Shown here: in pieces, positions 33,131 through 40,589 of the stretch
Layout of the letters: each line of letters begins with the position of its first letter
Numbering within the stretch: the stretch's first letter is position 1
Assembly: GCF_029813785.1 (NCBI RefSeq)
Contig: NZ_JARVKY010000014.1
Coordinates: 150,908 to 214,907, forward strand
Length of the DNA: 64,000 nucleotides
Source of the DNA: Streptomyces sp. DH41
Lineage (GTDB): Bacteria > Actinomycetota > Actinomycetes > Streptomycetales > Streptomycetaceae
Reading direction: 5' to 3'
The notes under the pieces: model-generated
The model's input: the letters and a program-made list of their open reading frames with translations, nothing else
Told to the model about the DNA's origin: nothing
Database searches by the model: none
Made by a program: the position numbers and the translations under genes

Positions 33131-33852
33131 GCGGGGCGTCCTTCCCGAGGGGTGCGGAGCAGGGGCGGGTGCAGGGTGGTGGCCGGGCCCGCGCGGTACA
33201 GCGCGGCCGGTTTGCCGCGGCCGCCGGTGAGGCGGGCCTCGCCGGGGACCTGTTCGACGAAGCCCGGGGTGGCGAGGACCTTGCGGCGGAAGTTGGGCCG
33301 GTCGAGGGCGGTGCCCCACACGGTCTCGTAGACCTGCCGCAGCTCGCCGAGCGTGAACTCGGCCGGGCAGAAGGCGGTGGCCAGGCAGCTGTACTCCAGC
33401 TTGGCGCCGACGCGTTCCCGGGCGTCGGCCAGGATCCGGTCGTGGTCGAAGGCGAGGCCCTGGGCCTTGTCGTACGGGGTCCAGCGGGCCTCGGCCGCGT
33501 CGCCGCCGCCGCGCGGTTCGGGAGCGTCGGGCAGCAGGGCGGCGAACGCGACCGACACGACCCGCATCCGGGGGTCGCGGCCGGGTTCGCTGTAGGTCCG
33601 CAGCTGTTCCAGGTGCAGTCCGCTCACGTCGGACAGGCCGGTCTCCTCGGCCAGCTCCCGGCGGGCCGCCGTCTCCGCCGACTCGTCCGGCAGCAGAAAG
33701 CCGCCGGGCAGTGCCCGGCGGCCGGCGTACGGCTCCTGCCCCCGCTCGACGAGCAGCACGTGCAGCGCGCCCGCGCGGAGCGTGAGGACGGCGAGATCGA
33801 CGGTGACGGCGAAGGGTTCGAAGGCGTACTTGTCGTAGCCGTGCACAGTCAC
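33127..33852 (-). CDS. Nudix/winged-helix regulator (NrtR-like)
   Basis: 241 residues. The N-terminal nudix domain has a full box (GFLLPDESAETAARRELAEETGL), so it could bind or hydrolyse ADP-ribose-like compounds. The C-terminal part (TLGELRQVYETVWGTALDRPNFRRKVLATPGFVEQ) is the winged helix of NrtR-type repressors. NrtR proteins sense ADP-ribose and control NAD-related genes. GTG 33852 lies inside a 45-bp palindrome, the likely autoregulatory operator. It heads an operon with the ADP-ribosylglycohydrolase and a nucleotidyltransferase. Which box residues are catalytic cannot be proven by reading. Confidence 0.88.
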   Translation of the reverse strand: MTVHGYDKYAFEPFAVTVDLAVLTLRAGALHVLLVERGQEPYAGRRALPGGFLLPDESAETAARRELAEETGLSDVSGLHLEQLRTYSEPGRDPRMRVVSVAFAALLPDAPEPRGGGDAAEARWTPYDKAQGLAFDHDRILADARERVGAKLEYSCLATAFCPAEFTLGELRQVYETVWGTALDRPNFRRKVLATPGFVEQVPGEARLTGGRGKPAALYRAGPATTLHPPLLRTPREGRPA

Positions 33853-33894
33853 CCACCCCCTTAATAGTCACTCAGACTATAAAGGGGGTGGGTG
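33850..33894. promoter_or_regulatory. 45-bp near-perfect palindrome over the nrtR-like start
   Basis: The arms at 33850-33869 and 33875-33894 are 20 bp with a single mismatch and a 5-nt centre (ACTCA). The inner ATAGTC/GACTAT is the probable recognition core. The first arm includes the GTG start codon. It may act as operator for the nudix regulator and as a hairpin after the rluB stop at 33927. Confidence 0.8.
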
Positions 33895-33926
33895 GCCCGT
33901 CACAACCCTCGGAGGGGATCGGCGGC

Positions 33927-35078
33927 TTAGAGCTCGACCTCCTGCATCAGCATTCCGACCTCCGTGTTGGACAGCCGGCGCAGCCAGCCCGACTTCTGGT
34001 CGCCCAGGGTGATCGGGCCGAAGGCGGTCCGCACCAGCTTGTCGACGGGGAAGCCCGCCTCCGCCAGCATCCGGCGGACGATGTGCTTGCGGCCCTCGTG
34101 GAGGGTGACCTCGACCAGGTAGTTCTTGCCGGTCTGCTCGACGACGCGGAAGTGGTCCGCGCGCGCGTACCCGTCCTCCAGCTGGATGCCGTCCTTGAGG
34201 CGCTTGCCGAGGTCGCGCGGGATCGGGCCCACGATGTGCGCGAGGTAGGTCTTCTTCACGCCGTACCGGGGGTGGGTCAGGCGATGGGCCAGCTCACCGT
34301 GGTTGGTGAGCAGGATGACGCCCTCGGTCTCGGTGTCGAGCCGGCCGACGTGGAAGAGCCTGGTCTCACGGTTGGTGACGTAGTCACCGAGGCACTGCCG
34401 GCCGTCCGGGTCCTCCATGGTGGAGACGACGCCGGCGGGCTTGTTGAGCGAGAAGAACTGGTACGACTGCGTGGCGACGGTCAGGCCGTCGACCTTGACC
34501 TCGTCCTTCTCCGGGTCGACGCGGCGGCCCTGCTCCAGCACGATCTCGCCGTTGATCTCGACGCGCGCCTGCTCGATCAGCTCCTCGCAGGAACGCCGGG
34601 AGCCGTAGCCCGCGCGCGCGAGGACCTTCTGCAGCCGCTCACCCTCCTGCTCGGCGCCCGGGAAGGTCTTGGGCGGCTTGACGTCCTTCTTGCCCGCATA
34701 CCGCTCGCGGTTGCGCTCCTCGGCCCGCGCCTCGTACTCGCGGGACGTGGCCGGGACCGAGCGTCCCCGCTGGAGGGGCTTCTTCGGCCCGCCCTTGGCG
34801 CCGCCGCGGGCCGCCGGGCCGCGACCCGACTTCGGGCCCTCGTGCGTGGCGCCGGGACCCACGTCGTAGCGCCGCTCCTCGGGGCGCGGGTTCTTCGGAC
34901 GGCCGGCGCCCTGCCTGTCGTCACGGTTGCCACCGGCGCCGCGGGGGTTACCGCGGCCACCGCTGCTCTGGCCGCGGGGGTTACCGCGGCCACCGCTGCT
35001 CCCGCCGCGGCCGCCGCTGTTGCCACCACGGCTCCCGCCGTTGTTTCCGCTGCTGTTCCTGCCGCTGCTGCTTCGCAT
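33927..35078 (-). CDS. rluB: 23S rRNA pseudouridine synthase (RluB/RsuA family) with long disordered N-terminus
   Basis: 383 residues. The first 140 residues are disordered: RGG-like repeats (SGGRGNPRG, GGRGGSSGGRG) then basic runs. An S4 RNA-binding domain follows (RLQKVLARAGYGSRRSCEELIEQARVEINGE), and the catalytic aspartate is in HVGRLDTETEGVILLTNHGELAHRLTHPRYG. It should make pseudouridine in 23S rRNA. The Arg/Gly-rich tail could add RNA contacts. ATG 35078 overlaps the scpB stop by one base. Confidence 0.92.
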   Translation of the reverse strand: MRSSSGRNSSGNNGGSRGGNSGGRGGSSGGRGNPRGQSSGGRGNPRGAGGNRDDRQGAGRPKNPRPEERRYDVGPGATHEGPKSGRGPAARGGAKGGPKKPLQRGRSVPATSREYEARAEERNRERYAGKKDVKPPKTFPGAEQEGERLQKVLARAGYGSRRSCEELIEQARVEINGEIVLEQGRRVDPEKDEVKVDGLTVATQSYQFFSLNKPAGVVSTMEDPDGRQCLGDYVTNRETRLFHVGRLDTETEGVILLTNHGELAHRLTHPRYGVKKTYLAHIVGPIPRDLGKRLKDGIQLEDGYARADHFRVVEQTGKNYLVEVTLHEGRKHIVRRMLAEAGFPVDKLVRTAFGPITLGDQKSGWLRRLSNTEVGMLMQEVEL

Positions 35079-35731
35079 CAAAGTTCCGTATTGTCGTCTG
35101 CGTCCTCGGAATCCGGGGCGTCCGGATCGAACGACGGGACCCCTTCCAGTGTCTCGGCCTCGATCGCCGCCGCCTCCGGGAGGAAGGGCGCGAGCTCCGG
35201 GAGCTCGTCCAGGCCTCGCAGGCCCATCCGCTCCAGGAAGTAGTTCGTCGTCACGTACAGGATCGCACCTGTTTCGGGTTCCGTGCCCGCCTCCTCCACC
35301 AGACCCCGTTGCAGGAGGGTGCGCATCACGCCGTCGCAGTTCACGCCGCGCACCGCGGAGACGCGGCCGCGGCTGACCGGCTGGCGGTAGGCGACCACCG
35401 CGAGGGTCTCCAGCGCGGCCTGCGTGAGGCGGGCGTGCTGGCCGTCCAGGACGAAGCCCTCGACGGCCGCCGCGTACGCGGGGCGGCTGTAGAAGCGCCA
35501 GCCGCCCGCGATCAGGCGCAGCTCGAAGCCGCGGCCCTGGACGGTGTACTCGTCGGCCAGCTCGCGCAACGCGTCGGCGATCTGCCGCCGGGGCCGCTGG
35601 AGTATCCGGGCGAGGTGCTCCTCGGTCGCGGGCTCGTCGACGACCATGAGGACGGCTTCGAGGGCGGGCCCCAGTTCGAGGTCGGCGACGGACTCCGGCC
35701 CGCCCGCGGCCTCCGCGGTCTCCTCACTCAC
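35078..35731 (-). CDS. scpB: Segregation and condensation protein ScpB
   Basis: 217 residues. Two winged helices are present: LEAVLMVVDEPATEEHLARIL in the first and LTQAALETLAVVAYRQPVSRGRVSAVRGVNCDGVMRTLLQRGLVEE plus a TTNYFLERMGL segment in the second. The protein is a kleisin partner in the Smc-ScpAB condensin. Its start overlaps the scpA stop by 4 nt. The C-terminus is acidic (DPDAPDSEDADDNTEL). Confidence 0.95.
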   Translation of the reverse strand: MSEETAEAAGGPESVADLELGPALEAVLMVVDEPATEEHLARILQRPRRQIADALRELADEYTVQGRGFELRLIAGGWRFYSRPAYAAAVEGFVLDGQHARLTQAALETLAVVAYRQPVSRGRVSAVRGVNCDGVMRTLLQRGLVEEAGTEPETGAILYVTTNYFLERMGLRGLDELPELAPFLPEAAAIEAETLEGVPSFDPDAPDSEDADDNTEL

Positions 35732-37173
35732 GCCTTCCGCTCCTCCTCGGTCTTCTCCGGCGGCCGGTCGAACTCGTCGGTCACCACCGGCTCGGTGTCC
35801 CCATCCCCGCCCGTCCAGCGCACCAGCAGGTCGCCGAGCGCGGTCTCCTGGTCCAGCTCGACGGCCTTCTCCCGGTACAGCTCCAGCAGGGCGAGGAAGC
35901 GGGCGACGACGGTCAGGGTGTCGTCGGTGTCCTCGACCAGGAGGCGGAAGCTGGCCTCTCCCAGTTCCTTGAGCCGGGCGACGACGATCCCGGCCTGCTC
36001 CTGCACGCTGACCAGGGGCGCGTGGATGTGCTCGACGTACACCTGCGGCTTGGGCCTGGGCTGCATCGCCTTGACGGCCAGCTTGGCGAAGCCCTCCGGC
36101 CCGATGCTGATGACGACCTCGGGCAGCAACTCGGCGTGGTGGGGTTCCAGGCCGACGGTACGGGGGTGGCGCCGGGCCTCGGCCTCGAGCCGTTCGTTGA
36201 AGATCTCCGCGATCTGTTTGTACGCGCGGTACTGGAGCAGCCGCGCGAAGAGCAGGTCGCGGGCCTCCAGCAGTGCCAGGTCCGCCTCGTCCTCCACCTC
36301 GGCGGCGGGCAGCAGCCGGGCCGCCTTGAGGTCGAGCAGGGTGGCCGCGACCACCAGGAACTCGGTCGTCTCGTCGAGGTCCCAGTCCGGTCCCCGCGCC
36401 CGGATGTGTGCCATGAACTCGTCGGTCACCTTGGACAGGGCGACCTCGGTGACGTCCATCTTGTGCTTGGAGATCAACTGGAGGAGCAGGTCGAAGGGCC
36501 CCTCGAAGTTGGCGAGCCGCACCTTGAAGACACCGTCGCCGCCGTCGTCGGGCACACCCTCGGGGTGAACGGGTGACGCCTCCGCGACCTTCGGCGGGCG
36601 CTCGGCCCCACCTCCCGGCGGCCCCGTCGACGCCCCGGACCCGGAGGAGGCGCTCGCCGTCTCACCGTCGACCGCTGCCACGGCGGGCTCCGGAGCACCC
36701 CACGCCACGCTCTCGCGGCCCGCGGGCCCGTGTGCCGCCCCGGGAGCCTCCGGAGCGACGACGGACGCCTGCGGCCCGCTTCCCGGGACGACGGCGGGCG
36801 CCGGCGCCACGGCGGGCGGCTGCGGCACGGGCTCCGGCCGAGGGGACGCCGGGGCCGTCTCCGGCTCGTCCCGCGGACCGGCCTTCGGGCGGGAGTCCTC
36901 AGCCTCCGGCTCGGGTGCCGTGGGCGAGGCCGCCGCAGAGGTCGCGTCGTCCCATGACGAGGGCGCCGAGACCGTGGTGTCGGGCGGCTGCCCGGATGCC
37001 GCCCGCGCGACCGCGGGCCCGGGGGGCTCGTCGGCGGACGGCACCGCGTCGGGGGCGCGGGGCGCCTCGGGGCGCCGCGGAACCGGCGGAGCCACCCGCT
37101 CTCCCGGTCCTCTTCCCAGCGCACGCCGACGGCCGGCGCGGGCGCCGGGGCGGGGGGTGTCGTTCGAGGTCAT
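35728..37173 (-). CDS. scpA: Segregation and condensation protein ScpA with long N-terminal extension
   Basis: 481 residues, about twice the usual length. The kleisin core begins near residue 215 (FKVRLANFEGPFDLLLQLISKHKMDVTEVALSKVTDEF) and runs through ARDLLFARLLQYRAYKQIAEIF to a winged-helix end. The first 214 residues are Pro/Ala/Glu-rich and unfolded in appearance. It bridges Smc heads with ScpB. The function of the extension is unknown. ATG 37173; scpB overlaps its stop by 4 nt. Confidence 0.95.
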   Translation of the reverse strand: MTSNDTPRPGARAGRRRALGRGPGERVAPPVPRRPEAPRAPDAVPSADEPPGPAVARAASGQPPDTTVSAPSSWDDATSAAASPTAPEPEAEDSRPKAGPRDEPETAPASPRPEPVPQPPAVAPAPAVVPGSGPQASVVAPEAPGAAHGPAGRESVAWGAPEPAVAAVDGETASASSGSGASTGPPGGGAERPPKVAEASPVHPEGVPDDGGDGVFKVRLANFEGPFDLLLQLISKHKMDVTEVALSKVTDEFMAHIRARGPDWDLDETTEFLVVAATLLDLKAARLLPAAEVEDEADLALLEARDLLFARLLQYRAYKQIAEIFNERLEAEARRHPRTVGLEPHHAELLPEVVISIGPEGFAKLAVKAMQPRPKPQVYVEHIHAPLVSVQEQAGIVVARLKELGEASFRLLVEDTDDTLTVVARFLALLELYREKAVELDQETALGDLLVRWTGGDGDTEPVVTDEFDRPPEKTEEERKA

Positions 37174-37191
37174 GGCCCCCGCAGGCTACCG

Positions 37192-37749
37192 CTACCGTCC
37201 GCGCAGCCGTCGTACGAGGATGCTGGCGTCCCCGCGGGTCTCCAGGTCGGCGAGGACCACGGCGACCGCCTCGCGGACGATGCGGCCGCGGTCGACGGCC
37301 AGTCCGTGCTCGCCACGGAGCACCAGGCGGGCGTGCTCCAGGTCCATGAGCTCCTCGGCGGAGACGTACACGGTGATCTTCTCGTCGTGGCGCTCACGGC
37401 CGCTGGGGCGGCGCGAGGGGGAACGTCCCCGCTTGCGCGGCTGCGCGGTGGCAGAACCTTCCTGCGCGCCCGCACCCGGACCGGAGCCCCGCGCGGAGCG
37501 CTCCGCGCCCCGGCTGCGCGACTCGCCCGCCGAGCCCGGTTCCGCGTCCGCCGCGGCGTGCTCCGTGCCCTCGCCGTCGCCGCCCTGCGCGGGCACCGAC
37601 TGCGGCGCGTCCTCGGCGGCGGCCTGGTCGCTCTCCCCCGCCGGCGCCGGCACCCGGGCTTCGCCGCCCGCCGGTCGCCGCGGGGAGGACGACTGGAGCG
37701 CCGTTCCCCCTGTCGTACGGAAGAGTTCGTCGGCCCCCGGCAGACTCAC
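37192..37749 (-). CDS. Protein with C-terminal ribbon-helix-helix-like domain, partner of ParA
   Basis: About 185 residues from GTG 37749, which overlaps the parA stop by 4 nt (GTGA); a GTG at 37761 is an alternative. The first 120 residues are disordered (Ala, Gly, Glu, Arg). The C-terminal 62 residues, HDEKITVYVSAEELMDLEHARLVLRG then VDRGRIVREAVAVVLADLE, look like a strand-helix-helix (ribbon-helix-helix) DNA-binding unit. Small RHH proteins often act as centromere-binding partners of ParA ATPases, so this may fill that role. The domain call is by reading pattern only. Confidence 0.7.
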   Translation of the reverse strand: MSLPGADELFRTTGGTALQSSSPRRPAGGEARVPAPAGESDQAAAEDAPQSVPAQGGDGEGTEHAAADAEPGSAGESRSRGAERSARGSGPGAGAQEGSATAQPRKRGRSPSRRPSGRERHDEKITVYVSAEELMDLEHARLVLRGEHGLAVDRGRIVREAVAVVLADLETRGDASILVRRLRGR

Positions 37750-38915
37750 TCGGCGTGACACCGGGCGAGCACCTCCCTGGCGAGCTGGCGGTAGGCGGCG
37801 GCACCGACGGAGTTGGAGGCGTAGGTGGTGATCGGTTCACCGGCGACCGTGGTCTCCGGGAAGCGGACCGTGCGCCCGATGACCGTGTGGTAGACGTGGT
37901 CGTCGAAGGCCTCGACGACACGCGCGAGCACCTCACGGCTGTGCACCGTGCGCGAGTCGTACATCGTGGCGAGGATGCCGTCGAGCTCCAGGTCGGGGTT
38001 GAGCCGCTCCTGGACCTTCTCGATCGTCTCGGTCAGCAGCGCCACACCGCGCAGCGCGAAGAACTCGCACTCCAGCGGCACGATCACCTTGTGCGCGGCC
38101 GTCAGGGCGTTGACCGTGAGCAGGCCGAGCGAGGGCTGGCAGTCGATCACGATGTAGTCGTAGTCGTCCATCAGCGGCTTGAGCGCGCGCTGCAGCGTGG
38201 ACTCGCGCGCGACCTCGCTCACCAGCTGGACCTCGGCCGCCGACAGGTCGATGTTGCTGGGCAGCAGGTCCATGTTGGGGACCGCGGTCTTCAGCAGTAC
38301 CTCGTCGGCCGCCATGCCCCGCTCCATGAGCAGGTTGTAGACGGTGAGGTCGAGCTCCATCGGGTTGACGCCGAGACCGACCGAGAGCGCGCCCTGCGGG
38401 TCGAAGTCGACGAGCAGCACCCGGCGCCCGTACTCGGCGAGCGCGGCACCCAGGTTGATGGTCGACGTGGTCTTGCCGACGCCGCCCTTCTGGTTGCACA
38501 TCGCGATGATCTTCGCGGGGCCGTGCTCGGTCAGCGGGCCCGGGATCGGGAAGTAGGGCAGCGGACGCCCGGTCGGACCGACGCGCTCACGGCGCTGACG
38601 GGCCGCGTCGGGCGCGAGCGTGGCGGCGTACTCGGGATCGGGCTCGTACTCCGCGTCCGGGTCGTAGAAGTGCCCCTCGGGCAGTTCGTCGTAGTCGGCG
38701 AAGTGGTTGCGGGACGCGCCACTTCCGTTGCCGGCCATGGCGTTCACGTGTTGGCCATCCATACTCATGTGTGCTGTCTGAGTTGCCTGCGGACTCTGGT
38801 GGGCTGCGAAGGTGCGTACAGCGACGGAGCCGACAGCCTCGAGACGCCCCGGGCTGTGGACCCGCGCAGGCATTCCTGGTTGACCACCCCCGGGAGTAAA
38901 TGTCGACTCATTCAC
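37746..38915 (-). CDS. ParA/Soj-family ATPase (orphan chromosomal partition type)
   Basis: 389 residues from GTG 38915. Residues 1-130 are an acidic, unstructured extension. The ATPase has the deviant Walker A CNQKGGVGKTTSTINLGAAL, Walker A' LLVDFDPQGALSVGLG, and IVIDCQPSLGLLTVNAL in Walker B. It ends in VGAAAYRQLAREVL. It is not next to the usual parB; a likely RHH partner follows with a 4-nt overlap, and scpA and scpB lie just downstream, so it may help chromosome organisation. In M. tuberculosis a ParA-like gene (Rv1708) also precedes scpA, as I recall. Confidence 0.9.
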   Translation of the reverse strand: MNESTFTPGGGQPGMPARVHSPGRLEAVGSVAVRTFAAHQSPQATQTAHMSMDGQHVNAMAGNGSGASRNHFADYDELPEGHFYDPDAEYEPDPEYAATLAPDAARQRRERVGPTGRPLPYFPIPGPLTEHGPAKIIAMCNQKGGVGKTTSTINLGAALAEYGRRVLLVDFDPQGALSVGLGVNPMELDLTVYNLLMERGMAADEVLLKTAVPNMDLLPSNIDLSAAEVQLVSEVARESTLQRALKPLMDDYDYIVIDCQPSLGLLTVNALTAAHKVIVPLECEFFALRGVALLTETIEKVQERLNPDLELDGILATMYDSRTVHSREVLARVVEAFDDHVYHTVIGRTVRFPETTVAGEPITTYASNSVGAAAYRQLAREVLARCHAE

Positions 38916-39332
38916 AAGTCGTCTTACCTCCTTGGTGACCAGGAAACTTCTAGACAGGTCAGCGTGGCACCATGCCGACGTTCGGCGACTCTATGGCGTG
39001 TCGGCCGTCCGCAGCAACACAATCCGCCGGACCCGGCCTGATGTGTCGGCGATGAAACATCCCTCTGTCAAGGGCGTAGGACCGTCGCACAGCAGGTTTC
39101 ACCGGTGCGCGAATCGGTTGAAGCGTTACGTTCGAGGCGAGTTGGCCGAGAATCGCAAAGTGACCATACACACACCCGGCCGGACCTTGTCGGGCAAGGT
39201 CCGGCCGGGTGTGCGGGGTTGACGGCGACTGTTGACGTATCGCCTTTTCCGGTTGATGACTTAGCCGACTTACCGGCCGTCGACGACGGCCGGCGGCAAC
39301 GGCCGACGGCCGCCGGCGGCTCGTGCGGAGCC
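38916..39332. other. 417-bp intergenic region between parA and ald
   Basis: No gene was supported. It contains the parA promoter, with AGGT about 10 nt before GTG 38915, a very strong hairpin at 39171-39213, and a smaller palindrome (CCGGCCGTCG/CGACGGCCGG) near 39273-39293. Confidence 0.6.
39171..39213 (-). terminator. Strong hairpin terminator after ald
   Basis: A perfect 19-bp stem (39171-39189 with 39195-39213) and a 5-nt loop TCGGG, 120 nt downstream of the ald stop on the minus strand. It prevents read-through towards parA. Confidence 0.8.
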
Positions 39333-40457
39333 TCAGGCGAGCAGGGAGGCCAACTCCACGTGCTCCAGGCCGTGCGCCTGGGCGACCTCCTTGTAAACGA
39401 CCTTGCCGTCATGGGTGTTGAGACCCTTGGCCAGTGCGGGGTCGCGGCGCAGCGCCTCGGCCCAGCCGCGGTCCGCCAGCTCCACGATGTAGGGCAGCGT
39501 GGCGTTGGTCAGCGCGTAGGTGGAGGTGTTCGGCACCGCGCCGGGCATGTTGGCGACGCAGTAGAAGACCGAGTTGTGGACCGGGAAGGTCGGCTCGGCG
39601 TGGGTGGTCGGGTGGGAGTCCTCGAAGCAGCCGCCCTGGTCGATCGCGATGTCGACAAGCACACTCCCGGGCTTCATCCGGGACACCAGCTCGTTGGTGA
39701 CCAGCTTCGGGGCCTTGGCCCCCGGGATCAGCACGGCGCCGATCACCAGGTCGGCCTCCAGGCAGGCCTTCTCCAGCTCGAAGGCGTTGGAGACGACGGT
39801 CTGGATCTTCGTGCCGAAGACCTTGTCGGCTTCCTTGAGCTTGTTGATGTCCTTGTCGAGCAGGGTCACGTGGAAGCCCATGCCGATGGCGATCTGCGCC
39901 GCGTTCCAGCCGGAGACACCGCCGCCGATGACGACGGCCTTGCCGGCCAGCACGCCGGGGACGCCGCCCGGCAGCACACCGCGGCCGCCGTTGGCGGCCA
40001 TCAGGTGGTAGGCGCCGACCTGGGGGGCCAGCCGGCCCGCGACCTCGGACATCGGGGCCAGCAGCGGCAGCGCGCGGCTGGGCAGCTCGACCGTCTCGTA
40101 GGCGATCGCGGTGGTGCCGGACTCGACGAGCGCGTCCGTGCACTCCTTGGAGGCGGCCAGGTGCAGGTAGGTGAAGAGCGTCTGGTCCTTGCGGAGGCGG
40201 TGGTACTCCTCCGCGACCGGCTCCTTGACCTTCAGCACCAGGTCGGCGGTGGCCCAGACCTCGTCGGCGGTGTCGAGTATCCGCGCGCCGGCGGCGACGT
40301 ACTCGGCGTCCGGGATCGAGGAGCCGACGCCGGCCTCACGCTCGATGACGACCTGGTGACCGTGGCGCACCAGCTCGTGCACGCCGGCGGGGGTGATGGC
40401 CACCCGGAACTCGTTGTTCTTGACCTCGCGGGGGATACCGACCTTCACGTCGATCAC
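39333..40457 (-). CDS. ald: Alanine dehydrogenase
   Basis: 374 residues, standard length. It has the N-terminal GIPREVKNNEFRVAITPAGV, active-site LFTYLHLAASKECTD, NAD motif GKAVVIGGGVSGWNAAQIAIGMG and the VDIAIDQGGCFEDS and HAEPTFPVHNSVFYCVANMPGAVP segments. It interconverts alanine and pyruvate plus ammonia. GTG 40457 with AAGGA upstream. In Streptomyces this is a nitrogen/development-related enzyme. Confidence 0.97.
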   Translation of the reverse strand: MIDVKVGIPREVKNNEFRVAITPAGVHELVRHGHQVVIEREAGVGSSIPDAEYVAAGARILDTADEVWATADLVLKVKEPVAEEYHRLRKDQTLFTYLHLAASKECTDALVESGTTAIAYETVELPSRALPLLAPMSEVAGRLAPQVGAYHLMAANGGRGVLPGGVPGVLAGKAVVIGGGVSGWNAAQIAIGMGFHVTLLDKDINKLKEADKVFGTKIQTVVSNAFELEKACLEADLVIGAVLIPGAKAPKLVTNELVSRMKPGSVLVDIAIDQGGCFEDSHPTTHAEPTFPVHNSVFYCVANMPGAVPNTSTYALTNATLPYIVELADRGWAEALRRDPALAKGLNTHDGKVVYKEVAQAHGLEHVELASLLA

Positions 40458-40589
40458 GGTCCTTGGCTCAGAGGATGGGGCTGTACGTACACATACCCGC
40501 GCACGCGTGGGCACAACGGGAGAGACCGCAAGAACGTGCGGCAGAGCCAGTCTAATGAAGGTGTTCTCTCTGTCCAGCCTTTCAAAGCA

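Noticed and set aside
33850..33894. Large palindrome considered only as a terminator of rluB
   Set aside because: It overlaps the regulator's start codon and has a typical repressor core; a terminator role may be secondary.
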